Source: Candidatus Vondammii sp. HM_W22 (GTDB lineage: Bacteria > Pseudomonadota > Gammaproteobacteria > Chromatiales > Chromatiaceae). Taken from it: 64,000 nucleotides of DNA. The translations under genes were made by a program, and so were the position numbers. The notes under the pieces are model-generated. The model saw only the letters and a program-made list of their open reading frames with translations. It ran no database searches and was not told where the DNA came from. The stretch spans positions 1,736,001 through 1,800,000 of the forward strand of contig NZ_CP099567.1 in assembly GCF_022530855.2 (NCBI RefSeq), given 5' to 3'. Positions 38,383 through 48,271 of the stretch are shown piece after piece; the stretch's first letter is position 1, and each line of letters begins with the position of its first letter.

Positions 38383-38559
38383 ATGATGTATTGGCTACTT
38401 CTCATACTGCCCGGCTTGATTATGCTCCTGTTGCTGGTAATCCATCTTCGTTTCCGACCGCCGCAAATGGTAGAGAGCAGCACACCTGCAGACCATAGTC
38501 TTGACGGCTCTTCCCCTAATCGAGAGGGTAAGTATCACCCAACCACTCCCTCAGGATAA
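38383..38559 (+). pseudogene. N-terminal fragment of a membrane-anchored protein, cut by ISL3 end
   Basis: ATG ATG at 38383 gives MMYWLLLILPGLIMLLLLVI, then HLRFRPPQMVESSTPADHSL, after which the ISL3 terminal repeat (GGCTCTTCCCC at 38506) takes over and supplies the rest of the frame and the stop. The transmembrane segment followed by RPPxMVExxTPADxxL resembles the start of membrane-anchored alpha/beta hydrolases; this is a guess from short sequence. Confidence 0.45.
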
Positions 38560-38640
38560 AGATTCAGCACTCCAAGGTGGAAGTAGATTGCATTGGCAAA
38601 CCGCTCTTTGTTGCGGAAACCTCTGCTACGCACCTTATAA
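38506..38640 (-). mobile_element. ISL3-family right end, inverted
   Basis: Mirror image of 37640-37735. The minus strand encodes RGFRNKERFANAIYFHLGVL, NLYPEGVVG and then the terminal repeat ending at 38506. Confidence 0.65.
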
Positions 38641-38875
38641 AGTCCGTCAAAGCCTCTCTCATCTCCGGGATATCGTTGGCCGAGATCATCAGCATCCCGT
38701 CTATGTCCCGGGCCAGCTTGGCCATCAGTTCGTAGTTCCCAAACCCCCATTCCACACCACAGCCTTCTGTCTTCCAGTAGGGAGGATCGGAGTAGAAGAG
38801 GGTGTGTTGCCGATCATAGCGTTTCACTACCTTCTCCCAGCTCAGGAACTCGATCCAGACGCCATCTAGTCTAAA
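38641..38875 (-). pseudogene. DNA adenine methylase (D12 class) fragment
   Basis: The frame reads RLDGVWIEFLSWEKVVKRYD, RQHTLFYSDPPYWKTEGCGV, ELMAKLARDIDGMLMISAND and IPEMREALTDFI. The DPPYW catalytic motif and ISxNDxPEMR identify a Dam-like N6-adenine methyltransferase of the phage type. The N-terminal SAM-binding part and the C-terminus are both gone; the ISL3 end cuts it on the left. Confidence 0.75.
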
Positions 38876-38943
38876 GCGTAAAATACCATTTGCAATGGGA
38901 AGGCGACAGAAGAGACACCTCTAGGTCACGAATCAGCAGCATA

Positions 38944-39585
38944 TTAGCGGGTTACTGCGCCATTTCTCTTCAATAACCGGATAATATCGCTCTTATTCAG
39001 GGAGGTAGCCAGTGCCAGTGGATATATACCTGATTTGCCCGGTCTATTGACGTTGGCACCATTGGCAATCAAAAACTTGGCAATTACTCGCTGTCCATCA
39101 GAGATAGCATATATTAGTGGAGTTTTTCCTTCACTACTCTGGTGATTGATATCGGCCCCCCAATCGATCAGCAGAGGGATGATATCTCTGTCGTTGACAT
39201 GCCTGATTATCATCTGATTCAGCAGTTTATCCGGGTTTGTCTCAGCACCTTTCTTGACCAGCAGTTCAGCTATCTGAGTGCGCCCGGCCATAACGGCACT
39301 GTACACCGCGCTCTGACCTTCTCGGTTGACTGCGTTGATATCAGCGCCACTCTCAACCAGCAATTTGGCAATAATATAGCGTCCGCGACTAGCGGCCACA
39401 TTCAGGGGGCGTTGCCCATTCTTGTTTATCGTATTGATATCGGATCCCCACTGGATATGGCGTTCGATCTGGTCAAGATCTCCACGCTGAATTGCCAGAT
39501 AGAGTCCAATGCTGGGTTGATCCGGCTTGCCACAGCCAGTCAGTGCAAGCAAGAACATCAGTAGTATCAGGTAGTATTTCCTCAT
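38944..39585 (-). CDS. Ankyrin-repeat lipoprotein
   Basis: 213 aa. A lipoprotein signal (YYLILLMFLLALTGC) is followed by five ankyrin-type repeats, for example GQRPLNVAASRGRYIIAKLL, GADINAVNREGQSAVYSAVM and GKTPLIYAISDGQRVIAKFL. It would be anchored on the periplasmic face of a membrane, and ankyrin repeats bind proteins. Partner unknown. AAGGA lies just before the ATG. Not in an obvious operon. Confidence 0.85.
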   Translation of the reverse strand: MRKYYLILLMFLLALTGCGKPDQPSIGLYLAIQRGDLDQIERHIQWGSDINTINKNGQRPLNVAASRGRYIIAKLLVESGADINAVNREGQSAVYSAVMAGRTQIAELLVKKGAETNPDKLLNQMIIRHVNDRDIIPLLIDWGADINHQSSEGKTPLIYAISDGQRVIAKFLIANGANVNRPGKSGIYPLALATSLNKSDIIRLLKRNGAVTR

Positions 39586-39702
39586 ATTCCTTCGCTTTTA
39601 ATTAGTGCCTGTATTACCTGCCCTTCTGCACGGGCTTTTTGATAACTTACCAGACTTCTACAACATAGCGCTAATTCAGACGCCATGATATGGTATTGCG
39701 CC

Positions 39703-40077
39703 ATGTTTTTGAAACTCCTGTTAACCGCACTGGTAATCGCAGGCGCGCTGCTTGCACTTCGCAGGCGCCGGGAGAAGATTCTGCGCCCGGCACCAGCACC
39801 ACGAACCGTTTCCCCTGAAAAAAGAAACTCACGTCTGATTACGTTTACCGCGGTAAGTGTTGTCATTCTGATGCTACTGGGTGCCGGCTTCTATCTGTTT
39901 CACCAGTGGCGGGATACCTACCAGATTATCACCATCCATGTGATTGACGCCCGTTCCGGAAATGAAACTACCTATCGGGCGTATAAAGGTGATGTCGATG
40001 GCCGCAGTTTCCAGACTACAGACGGGCGCAGGGTAACACTAGCTGAGGTGGAACGTCTGGAGATGGGGGGAGATTGA
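39703..40077 (+). CDS. Hypothetical protein with two membrane segments
   Basis: About 124 aa if it starts at MFLKLLLT (39703); a start 18 bases upstream is also open. Membrane segments: LKLLLTALVIAGALLALR and ITFTAVSVVILMLLGAGFYL. Between them is a basic loop; after the second comes a soluble part (IITIHVIDARSGNETTYRAY, KGDVDGRSFQTTDGRRVTLA). It ends EVERLEMGGD. I know no named family; similar small proteins occur in gammaproteobacteria. Confidence 0.65.
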   Translation: MFLKLLLTALVIAGALLALRRRREKILRPAPAPRTVSPEKRNSRLITFTAVSVVILMLLGAGFYLFHQWRDTYQIITIHVIDARSGNETTYRAYKGDVDGRSFQTTDGRRVTLAEVERLEMGGD

Positions 40078-40608
40078 CATTTTTCCCGAGCATTCAGTAT
40101 GCTCTGTTACATAATCCGGAATTTCAGTTAGATGGTGGACTGATAGGGACCACTCAAGGCACTCATCTATCCGGGTGCCACAGGTATACGGTATTTGAAT
40201 GTCGTTGGCCAGATTTATTGCACAGCGCTGCTACAACATCGATGATTGTGCTGGTTCTCGCCAGCGTCTTCATACTTATCTATGAAGTAAAAGTCGATCT
40301 GGGTACTTTCGGCGGTGTCTTTGAATATAGAGCCATTTTCTGGATTTCGACGGGGCCGTGCCGTAGATGCGGACGGGATCGGAATCTCCAAAAATACCCT
40401 CCTGTCTGGAGTCAATTGCGTCAGTGCTCGGCGATACTTCCTCCGAAACAAAAAATGCGCTTTCTGTATGGGGTCGCCAGAAAGAGGGATTCATTAAGCC
40501 AGAGGCCGTTAAAAATTTCCGATAGAGTAATTGGCCACACCGCAGCGGATCTGGCCAATTATGACTCCCGGGTCAATGATCCCCGCTCGGTATCAATACC
40601 GGAAAAAA
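40078..40608. other. No confident gene; possible decayed small gene
   Basis: Plus-strand frames read MIVLVLASVFILIYEVKVDL and, in a different frame, SSETKNALSVWGRQKEGFIK then PEAVKNFR with a stop near 40526. This looks like a frame-shifted small membrane protein, but I cannot name it. No RNA gene is seen before the tRNA. Confidence 0.3.
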
Positions 40609-40684
40609 TGGCGTCCCCAGGGGGGTTCGAACCCCCGTTACCGCCGTGAAAGGGCGATGTCCTAGGCCTCTAGACGATGGGGAC
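40609..40684 (-). tRNA. tRNA-Glu (UUC)
   Basis: 76 bases on the minus strand starting GTCCCCATCGTCTAGAGGCC, with anticodon loop CTTTCAC (anticodon TTC), T-loop GGGTTCGAACCC and encoded CCA at 40609-40611. The acceptor stem GTCCCC pairs with GGGGAC. It lies next to tRNA-Ala, glnS and gltX, so charging enzymes and tRNA are neighbours. Confidence 0.95.
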
Positions 40685-40703
40685 ATTTTTGACTTTTCCA
40701 TGC

Positions 40704-40730
40704 AATCCGATTCCATCGCCAAATCGGATT
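40704..40730. other. Hairpin between the two tRNA genes
   Basis: AATCCGATT and its perfect complement AATCGGATT with a 9-base loop. It may guide processing of a joint tRNA transcript or be a weak stop. Confidence 0.4.
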
Positions 40731-40740
40731 GATTTTGTAT

Positions 40741-40816
40741 TGGTGGAGCCAGGCGGGATCGAACCGCCGACCTCAACACTGCCAGTGTTGTGCTCTCCCA
40801 GCTGAGCTATGGCCCC
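40741..40816 (-). tRNA. tRNA-Ala (GGC)
   Basis: 76 bases on the minus strand starting GGGGCCATAGCTCAGCTGGG. Anticodon loop CTGGCAG gives GGC. T-arm GGCGGTTCGATCCCGCC and encoded CCA are present. Confidence 0.95.
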
Positions 40817-40917
40817 GTAGCAAGCGGCGCATATTAGAATATAGTGCCTAGTTTGTCCAGTACTCTATACAACATTATATCCCGGCTCTGCCCACCCGGA
40901 TCATCGGCCGTCTGCGG

Positions 40918-42618
40918 TTACTTTTTTGACTGCTGTTCTATTTTTGCCCAAGAGTCCCTTAAGGTGACGGTCCGGTTGAAAACGAGTCCATTCCCAGCCT
41001 CTGCATTATGCTCCAGACAGAAATAGCCCTCCCGCTCAAACTGAAGGTGTGAACCATCACCGGCAGAAGCAAGACTAGGCTCAACATAGGCCTGTGCAGT
41101 CTTCAGAGAATCAGGGTTAAGATAATCAAGAAAAGAGGCCATCTGTTTATCACCATCCGGTGTCGGGTGGCTGAACAGACGATTATAGAGGCGGACTTCA
41201 GCAGGGACACCGTGGATGGCTGAAACCCAGTGAATCACTCCCCTCACCTTCCTACCAACGGGGTTTGCACCCAGTGTATCGGGATCATAGCTACAGCGCA
41301 GTTCGATAATCCGGTCTTCATCATCCTTGATGACTTGGTCACACCGGATCACATAGGCGTTACGCAGTCTCACTTCCCCACCGGTAACCATGCGTTTGTA
41401 TTTTCTTGAGGCCTCTTCCCTGAAATCCGCCCGGTCGATATAAATTTCGCGAGTAAAGGGTATCTCACGACTGCCCATGCTCTCATCCTTTGGGTGATTT
41501 GGAGCTGAGAGTATTTCGCCTTCACCTTCCGGGTAATTCTCAATCACCAGTTTCAGGGGGTCCAGCACAGCCATTGCCCGGGGTGCATGCCGATCCAGAT
41601 CTTCACGGATACAGGCTTCCAGCATCCCCATCTCTACGGAGTTATCGGACTTAGTGACACCTATCCGGTCACAGAAGGTACGAATAGAGGACGAGGTATA
41701 GCCGCGACGGCGCAGGCCGGCAATTGTAGGCAAACGTGGATCGTCCCAGCCGCTGACAACGCCTTCATCGACCAGTTGGGTCAGCTTGCGCTTGCTCATC
41801 ACCGTGTACTCCAGATTGAGGCGGGAGAACTCGATCTGCTGGGGATGGCAATCGACGGTGATGTTATCCAGCACCCAGTCATAGAGGGGGCGGTGGTCTT
41901 CAAATTCCAGCGTACAGAGAGAGTGTGTAATCCCTTCTAGTGCATCTGAGACTGGATGGGTGAAATCATACATTGGATAGATACACCACGCCTCGCCGGT
42001 CTTGTGGTGTGTGACACCATGACGGATGCGGTAAAGCGTCGGGTCACGCATATTCATATTAGGTGATGCCATGTCGATCCTGGCACGTAACACCTGTGTG
42101 CCATCGTTGAACTCACCTGCCCGCATACGGGCAAAAAGATCGAAATTCTCTTCCACAGAGCGCGCTCTGAAGGGGCTCTCTTTACCCGGCTCAGTCAAGG
42201 TTCCACGATACTCCCGTACCTCTTCTGCGGTCAGGCCACAGACATAAGCCTTTCCGGTTTTGATAAGTTCGATGGCAAAGTCGTGCAATTTTTCAAAATA
42301 ATCAGATGCATAGAAAAGCCGGTCTTGCCAGTCAAATCCCAGCCATTTGACGTCTTCCATAATAGCGTTGACGTAATCGATATTCTCTTTATGAGGATTG
42401 GTGTCATCAAACCGCAGATTACATTGTCCTCCCTGGTAATCTCTCGCAACCCCAAAGTTCAGACAGATGGATTTAGCATGGCCAATGTGGAGATAACCGT
42501 TCGGTTCCGGCGGAAAACGGGTATGAACCCGTCCGTCATTTGTCCCTGCCTTCAGGTCCTGGTCGATTATCTGGCGAATAAAATTACTGGGCGCTGTGGT
42601 TTCGTTGTTCGATGACAT
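40918..42618 (-). CDS. glnS: Glutaminyl-tRNA synthetase
   Basis: Charges tRNA-Gln. 566 aa class I synthetase. The HIGH motif is [20 protein letters not shown], the KMSKS equivalent [31 protein letters not shown] and a C-terminal anticodon-binding part follow ([40 protein letters not shown]). Direct charging by GlnRS means the transamidation route is not needed for Gln. It sits 85 bases after gltX on the same strand, then tRNA-Ala and tRNA-Glu follow. Confidence 0.97.
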   Translation of the reverse strand: MSSNNETTAPSNFIRQIIDQDLKAGTNDGRVHTRFPPEPNGYLHIGHAKSICLNFGVARDYQGGQCNLRFDDTNPHKENIDYVNAIMEDVKWLGFDWQDRLFYASDYFEKLHDFAIELIKTGKAYVCGLTAEEVREYRGTLTEPGKESPFRARSVEENFDLFARMRAGEFNDGTQVLRARIDMASPNMNMRDPTLYRIRHGVTHHKTGEAWCIYPMYDFTHPVSDALEGITHSLCTLEFEDHRPLYDWVLDNITVDCHPQQIEFSRLNLEYTVMSKRKLTQLVDEGVVSGWDDPRLPTIAGLRRRGYTSSSIRTFCDRIGVTKSDNSVEMGMLEACIREDLDRHAPRAMAVLDPLKLVIENYPEGEGEILSAPNHPKDESMGSREIPFTREIYIDRADFREEASRKYKRMVTGGEVRLRNAYVIRCDQVIKDDEDRIIELRCSYDPDTLGANPVGRKVRGVIHWVSAIHGVPAEVRLYNRLFSHPTPDGDKQMASFLDYLNPDSLKTAQAYVEPSLASAGDGSHLQFEREGYFCLEHNAEAGNGLVFNRTVTLRDSWAKIEQQSKK

Positions 42619-42703
42619 TTCCGGTTCTCAGGTCACACACAAAATTAGGTCGTTGTTATTAAAAGCCTCTCCTCCGGGAGAGGCAGATAAGATTAGCCCA
42701 TCA

Positions 42704-44113
42704 TCAGGCATTCTCTTCACGTTTCCGGATAAAATCCAGAGCCATGTCTATTCTACGCAAGCAGGCCTCCTTACCCACCAGATGCAAGGTTACATCAATC
42801 CCCGGAGAGGCGGCACGGCCCACCACGGCAACACGCAGTGGCTGGGCGACCTTGCCCATCTTCAGCTCAAGCGCTTCAGAAACTTTCTGTACCAGATCGT
42901 GCAACGATTCAGCTGTCCACTCTATCTGCGCCTCCAGTGCTTCGCGCATCTTTTCCAGTGGCATCCTGGCGACCGGGCGAAGGTTCTTTTTTGCAGCAGT
43001 TTCATCAAACTGATCAAAATCTTTGTAGAAAAAAGCACTAATCTCCGCCATCTCCACCAGCGTCTTGGCTCTCTCCTGTTGTGCTTTGACAACGTCTACC
43101 AGCTCAGGGCCCACAGCAGGATCTATCCCGAGCCGCCCCATATGGGGGCTCAGTAGATGAGCGATATGCAGTGGATCGCTCTCTTTGATGTAGTGTTGAT
43201 TCAGCCACAGCAGCTTTTCGGTATTGAAAGCGGAAGCCGCCTTATTGACATCCTCAACCTCGAACAGTTGAATCATCTCTTCAATCGGGAAGACCTCCTG
43301 GTCACCATGGGACCAACCAAGGCGAACCAGATAGTTAAGCAGAGCCTCGGGGAGAAAACCATCTTCCATGTACTGCATCACACTCACTGCGCCATGACGC
43401 TTGGAAAGCCTAGCGCCATCATCCCCGAGAATCATCGGCAGGTGGGCATATTTTGGTGGCTTCTTCTCCATGGCCCGTAGAATATTGATCTGACGTGGTG
43501 TGTTGTTAAGATGATCATCACCACGGATGACGTGGGTGATCTCCATATCACTGTCATCCACCACCACGGTGAGATTGTAGGTGGGTGAACCATCTGTTCG
43601 CCTGATAATCAAGTCGTCCAGCTCTTCGTTGCTGAATGCCACTTTCCCACGGACCATATCGTCAACAATTACCACGCCATCCAGGAAATTTCGGAATCTG
43701 ATCACATGAGGCTCTTCTGGATCTACATTACTGTGGCGGCAATGGCCATCATAGCGGGGCTTCTCCTTACTTTTCATCGCCTCGTCACGTAAATTATCCA
43801 ACCGTTCGCGGGAGCAATTACAACGGTAGGCCAGATCTTTTTCCAGCAATTGATCAATCACGTCGTTATAACGATCAAAACGCTTAGTCTGGAAGAAAGG
43901 TCCTTCATCATACTCCAGTCCCAGCCAAGTCATGCCTTCGAGAATGGCATTTACAGACTCAGTGGTTGAACGTTCTAGATCAGTATCTTCCACACGCAAA
44001 ACAAAAGAGCCGCCATGCTTTCGAGCATAGAGCCAGGAAAAAAGAGCGGTGCGTGCGCCACCAACATGAAGGTAGCCAGTTGGACTTGGAGCAAATCGGG
44101 TGCGAATGGTCAT
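42704..44113 (-). CDS. gltX: Glutamyl-tRNA synthetase
   Basis: Charges tRNA-Glu. 469 aa, class I. HIGH region [20 protein letters not shown] and KMSKS region [29 protein letters not shown] is present as in proteobacterial GltX with zinc-like residues partly kept. It heads a run gltX-glnS-tRNA-Ala-tRNA-Glu. The start [13 protein letters not shown] is standard. Confidence 0.97.
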   Translation of the reverse strand: MTIRTRFAPSPTGYLHVGGARTALFSWLYARKHGGSFVLRVEDTDLERSTTESVNAILEGMTWLGLEYDEGPFFQTKRFDRYNDVIDQLLEKDLAYRCNCSRERLDNLRDEAMKSKEKPRYDGHCRHSNVDPEEPHVIRFRNFLDGVVIVDDMVRGKVAFSNEELDDLIIRRTDGSPTYNLTVVVDDSDMEITHVIRGDDHLNNTPRQINILRAMEKKPPKYAHLPMILGDDGARLSKRHGAVSVMQYMEDGFLPEALLNYLVRLGWSHGDQEVFPIEEMIQLFEVEDVNKAASAFNTEKLLWLNQHYIKESDPLHIAHLLSPHMGRLGIDPAVGPELVDVVKAQQERAKTLVEMAEISAFFYKDFDQFDETAAKKNLRPVARMPLEKMREALEAQIEWTAESLHDLVQKVSEALELKMGKVAQPLRVAVVGRAASPGIDVTLHLVGKEACLRRIDMALDFIRKREENA

Positions 44114-44271
44114 AACGCCTATATTTATCAGTCGATTGTTCGTAAAGAAGGTAACCCATTAATAATCTGTGGGGTCTTATTGAGAAGTTACTGAAGAGAC
44201 GCATTCTATCAGAGCAGAGTAAGTCGCGCAGGCACCTTCGTTGATATCGATTATATGGATTGAATTACCCT

Positions 44272-45169
44272 CTATTCGGTCTTGGTATATTGATTCAGTA
44301 AGGGACAGAAATAATTCACTTTATACACCAAATTCATCATAATGCTACGCACCGATCGATTGGCCTGCTGGGCAAGCACGTGCTCAACTCGAGTCCGAAC
44401 TTTTGATCGTTTTCGGTTTGCCTCTTGCTCCCGTTCATTCGAGGGGCGTTTACGTGTCGACTTGCGATGAATATGACTGTGGTAAGCAGAATCGGCCCAG
44501 GCACTTCCATTACTGTTATTCTCATCCAGCAGTTCCTCGAAGACTTCGCTATCGTGAACTTCTGCTGCTGATGTAACTTTTGTGCCCATAGTGGGTTTTG
44601 CCATGCTTCATGGTCCAGCGGGCTTCAACATCCTTCCAGCGGCGCTTGTTATCACCCCATGCCTCAGGGCCATCTCCAGCTTTGATCTGCCTATTTTCCT
44701 CTCGCGTATTGCGCTGCTTGGGTACTGGGGCCATAGCGGCATCTACAATCTGTCTATTGCGAACACTGAAGCCTGCTGCATCAATCTGGATCAACAGCTC
44801 TGAAAATAGTTTATCGAAAAGGCCCCGTTCTTTCAGGCGCTCACAATATACCCAAACTGTTTTAGCATCTGGGACCTTACTCTCCGAGCTCAGCCCAAGA
44901 AAACGACAAAAGCTATAGCGATCCCGTATTTGGAACTCTGTTTGATCATCGGATAGATTGAACAAATGCTGTAGGACCAACACCTTGAACATTCGTACTG
45001 CATCGTAAGGTGGATGCCCACTTTTACTGGGATCACTGTTTTTATAAACCGAGCCCAACAATACCCGAAAATCCTCCTAATCTAAGGTCCTTTCCAGCTT
45101 TGGCAGCGGGTCTCCCCAGTTGCTCAAAGGGTTCAGGTCGGTCCTGATGATCAAAAAACTCGGTTGCAT
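44272..45169 (-). pseudogene. IS5-family transposase, copy C
   Basis: Best preserved of three copies. ATG 45169 gives MQP, TAG at 45077-45079 stands for Trp in LDWEDF, then the frame stays open from a TTG at 45061: LLGSVYKNSDPSKSGHPPYD, RMFKVLVLQHLFNLSDDQTE, RQIVDAAMAPVPKQRNTREE (first Asp) and MKHGKTHYGHKSYIS. A deletion of the VDRKHKxIR part follows, then VWADSAY-like SAWADSAYHSHIHRKSTRKR (second Asp) and RTRVEHVLAQQANRSVRS (Glu). The tail after MMNLVYK is lost. Confidence 0.82.
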
Positions 45170-45389
45170 GGCTTTTACCAATGGTTGTTTGAGTTAGTTA
45201 CTACTATCATTGATTTGGAAAATATTTTTAGAGGCTCCCCTATCATAAATAGCTTATTAATTCATATTTAGTATGTGGCTATAAATAATTCAGGGGCAAC
45301 TACTTTGCTTCCCTCCTTGCGCTATCACATGATGGGTAAGCAGTGCGACGGCTACCGGCCTTTGCTTCGCTCTCCATGGCCGACGGCGA
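45170..45389. other. Intergenic stretch, no gene seen
   Basis: AT-rich; includes AGAGGCTCCCC at 45231, which may be a worn MITE end, and GCCGACGGC-type short repeats near 45380. No coding frame. Confidence 0.35.
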
Positions 45390-45614
45390 ATGAGCTTTAG
45401 GGCAGACGCCATGCTGATCAGTGAAAGGGCGATCACTGTGGACAAATCCTATGATCTGGAAATCCGCTGGCACAATCCGAGAGATGAGCTCTTGAAAATT
45501 CAGTTTCGCGCACTGGGCAGATGGAGCAGCAATGATGTAAATCCCTACTTTTATGATACCGTTGTTGAGTCACTAGACCCTCCGAAGATGTTCTTAAGCC
45601 AATTCCTCAAATGA
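45390..45614 (+). pseudogene. Possible PilZ-domain C-terminal fragment
   Basis: 74 codons: MSFRADAMLISERAITVDKS, YDLEIRWHNPRDELLKIQFR, ALGRWSSNDVNPYFYDTVVE, SLDPPKMFLSQFLK. The pattern of a beta-barrel core ending ALxRWSSNDVNPxFYDxGFxF resembles PilZ (c-di-GMP receptor) proteins, but the RxxxR binding motif would be N-terminal and is missing. Probably the tail of a gene cut by the IS5 copy. Confidence 0.4.
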
Positions 45615-45710
45615 TCATAGAGTATGGCCTCGAGCAGTAAGGCCCGCACAGCCAGTTATTCTCAATAGCACCCTGCATGTATTTGCCAGGGTGTATGGAT
45701 CTTTGAGGAT

Positions 45711-47648
45711 TTACGCTGGATCACTGGATGAAACTTCCTGCTCAAAAAAATGCTCAACATCAACAATATCCCGAGTACGCCCCATCGGCGGCATACTGGC
45801 AAGAAAAACATGTCCGTAACTCTTTTTCAGCAGCCGCGGATCGCAGATCACCAAAACGCCCCGGTCCTGCTCATCCCTGATCAACCGTCCTGCCCCCTGC
45901 TTCAGAGCGATAGCGGCCTGAGGCACCTGATACTCCATAAAAGGATTACCACCCTTTTTTCTCAAGGCATCGATGCGCGCCTGAAGTACCGGATCTCCTG
46001 GTGAGGCAAAAGGCAGTTTATCGATAATCACACAGGAGAGGGCCTCACCCCGCACATCCACCCCCTCCCAGAAACTGGCGGTCCCCAGCAAAACGGCATT
46101 ACCGAGTTCACGAAAACGCTCCAACAGCTCCCCCTTGGGGGCTGAACCCTGAACCAGCAGTGGATAGGTTACCCGATCCTCCAAGGATGCTGCCGCCTCA
46201 CGCAGAGCCCGGTGGCTGGTAAAGAGCATAAATGCACGCCCCCGGCTCGCCTTCAATACCGGCACAGCCACCTCCAGCACAGCCTGTATATATTCCGGAG
46301 AGCGCGGCTCAGGCAATCCCCTGGGGACAAACCAGAGCGCCTGACTGGGGTAGTCGAAAGGGCTCTCCCAACAGGCAGTCTGAGCATCAGACAAACCCAG
46401 CTGTTTCTGGAAATGGGTAAAACTATCACCCACGGCCAGAGTCGCTGAAGTGAAAATCCAGCTTCCATGACGGGATGCCATTTGAGCCTGGAACAGTTCG
46501 GATATATCCAGCGGAGTCCGGTTCAGGCGAAACGTCTGACGAAACGTCTCGAACCAGCGGACATTACCGCTATCCGCTTCGTTCTCATCACAGAAATTAC
46601 CCAAATCCAGGGCCAGAGCCTGACAACGGTCAAAGCAGCTCTCCAACCCTTTTCCGCGATCTTTCACCACTTCCAGCAACGAGGCCAGAGCGGAGAGTGA
46701 CTCTCTCACTTTAGCCAGCGCAGCTATCACACTCTGGTCATTTTTGATCTCATTCCAGCTACCACGCCGAATATCGAGGCCAAACATCAATCGCAGATCT
46801 CGCACCGCTTTGCTAAGAATGGCAGTCTGTTCCGGGATCTCTTTCAGATCACCGGTCTCTTTCTGATACTCTGTTTCGGTATCGCGGGCCAACTCCAGAA
46901 GCTGGCGGCCACTCACCGTTGCTCCAAAGAAGTCACCGGCCACCTCCGGCAACTGATGGGCTTCATCGACAATAAAGCAGTCGGCATCCGGTAGCAGCTT
47001 ACCAAAGCGACCCTCTTTCAGCGAGAAATCGGCACACAGCAGGTAGTGATTAATCACCACCAGGTCAGCTTCCTGAGCTCGCCGCCTTGCCTCTACCAGG
47101 TGGCACTCACTGTGTGAAGGACACTCCTGACCCAGGCAGTTGTCTGTGGTTGAGGTGACCAGAGGCCAGATCCCCGAATCCTCCGGTATATCGTTCAGTT
47201 CAGCAATATCACCGGATTTGGTTCGGCCGGCCCAACCCTGGACCTGCATCAGCTGATCCACCATTTCACGAGAATTAAGGCGTCCTTCCAGCAGGGCATT
47301 CTCCATCCGATGGGTACAGAGATAGTTGGCCCTGCCTTTTAACAGCGCTACATTTACCGGTGTTGCCAATGCATCCCGTACCAGGGGAAGATCCCGGTGA
47401 AAAAGCTGATCCTGAAGGTTTCTCGTGCCTGTAGAGATGATCACTTTCTGGCCGGAAAGCAGTGCCGGCACCAGGTAGGCAAAGGTCTTTCCTGTGCCGG
47501 TTCCGGCTTCAGAAATCAGCACCCCTCCCTGCTCCATGGTCTCCATCACCCGGCTCGCCATCGCCTCCTGCTGGGGTCGGTAGCTATAGCCTGTTACACG
47601 ACTCGCCAGCTGCCCTTCAGGGCCGAGAATTTCATGGATATCAAGCAT
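45711..47648 (-). CDS. yoaA: DinG-family ATP-dependent DNA helicase YoaA
   Basis: XPD-like 5'-3' helicase with an iron-sulfur cluster, linked to DNA repair. 645 aa from ATG 47648 (MLDIHEILGPEG); the frame upstream overlaps the neighbour and is not needed. Walker A SEAGTGTGKTFAYLVPALLS, cluster Cys residues in YLCTHRM and NCLGQECPSHSECHL, DEAH box VDEAHQLPE, SATL, and C-terminal VLLGTASFWEGVDVRG and QGAGRLIRDEQDRG. Lies just after a broken hypothetical gene on the same strand. Confidence 0.93.
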   Translation of the reverse strand: MLDIHEILGPEGQLASRVTGYSYRPQQEAMASRVMETMEQGGVLISEAGTGTGKTFAYLVPALLSGQKVIISTGTRNLQDQLFHRDLPLVRDALATPVNVALLKGRANYLCTHRMENALLEGRLNSREMVDQLMQVQGWAGRTKSGDIAELNDIPEDSGIWPLVTSTTDNCLGQECPSHSECHLVEARRRAQEADLVVINHYLLCADFSLKEGRFGKLLPDADCFIVDEAHQLPEVAGDFFGATVSGRQLLELARDTETEYQKETGDLKEIPEQTAILSKAVRDLRLMFGLDIRRGSWNEIKNDQSVIAALAKVRESLSALASLLEVVKDRGKGLESCFDRCQALALDLGNFCDENEADSGNVRWFETFRQTFRLNRTPLDISELFQAQMASRHGSWIFTSATLAVGDSFTHFQKQLGLSDAQTACWESPFDYPSQALWFVPRGLPEPRSPEYIQAVLEVAVPVLKASRGRAFMLFTSHRALREAAASLEDRVTYPLLVQGSAPKGELLERFRELGNAVLLGTASFWEGVDVRGEALSCVIIDKLPFASPGDPVLQARIDALRKKGGNPFMEYQVPQAAIALKQGAGRLIRDEQDRGVLVICDPRLLKKSYGHVFLASMPPMGRTRDIVDVEHFFEQEVSSSDPA

Positions 47649-47658
47649 AGTCAGAGGG

Positions 47659-48190
47659 TCAGCCAGTTTGGTTGTCCCAGACCTCCGGCTCCAGGCCATC
47701 TTCGCGGGTCCAGGCGAGTCGGCCGATAATCTTGAAACGGGCAATGGACAAAGCACCACGGCGGGCACGGCTGCTACTAGATTTCTCTATATACTCCAGT
47801 AACTCTTCCCGTTCCGCCTGATATATTTCATAGGGTTCGTACTCTTCATCCATGAGTACCAGCACCACAGCATCCCAGAGTTGATCCACTTTGATCTGGC
47901 CAATACGCTGACCCGATTTACTTTCGTCAAAGATGGTTCGGCTCTTGATCTGAAATACGCAGATTATCCCGTGCCGGGTCTACCGCGTCATAGCCTCCAA
48001 CCGACGCCTCCACAGGCTCCAGTTGAAGCAGACGGATAGCATCATGCAAGGCAATCTCGTTGCTGATACCTGGCAGGGGTTTACCCATGGTCCTTCGGTA
48101 TTCAGCCGCAAGCTGGCGTGCCTGGCTAATCAGTTTGTCGGCGGCATAGATGCTTAAGCCGATAAATATCCCAATATATCAATAGCTTTC
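47659..48190 (-). pseudogene. Conserved hypothetical gene with frameshift
   Basis: Across two frames it reads IFIGLSIYAADKLISQARQL, AAEYRRTMGKPLPGISNEIA, HDAIRLLQLEPVEASVGGYD, then RTIFDESKSGQRIGQIKVDQ, LWDAVVLVLMDEEYEPYEIY and ARRGALSIARFKIIGRLAWT. The first frame stops at a TGA near 47933, and the start seems to be in yet another frame. It begins with a membrane-like helix. I know no name for it. It directly precedes yoaA, so it probably shared its transcript. Confidence 0.55.
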
Positions 48191-48271
48191 ATGGCATATT
48201 ATATCTTAAATCGATGCGCTCTGCCTGCTTCAGTTTAAACCTGGAATCGGTGATTGATTACTGATCCCAGG

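Noticed and set aside
3969-45079. UAG read as tryptophan in this organism
   Set aside because: Intact genes such as deaD, rhlE, lepB and recO end in TAG and use TGG for Trp; the in-frame stops occur only in transposase remnants that also have indels.
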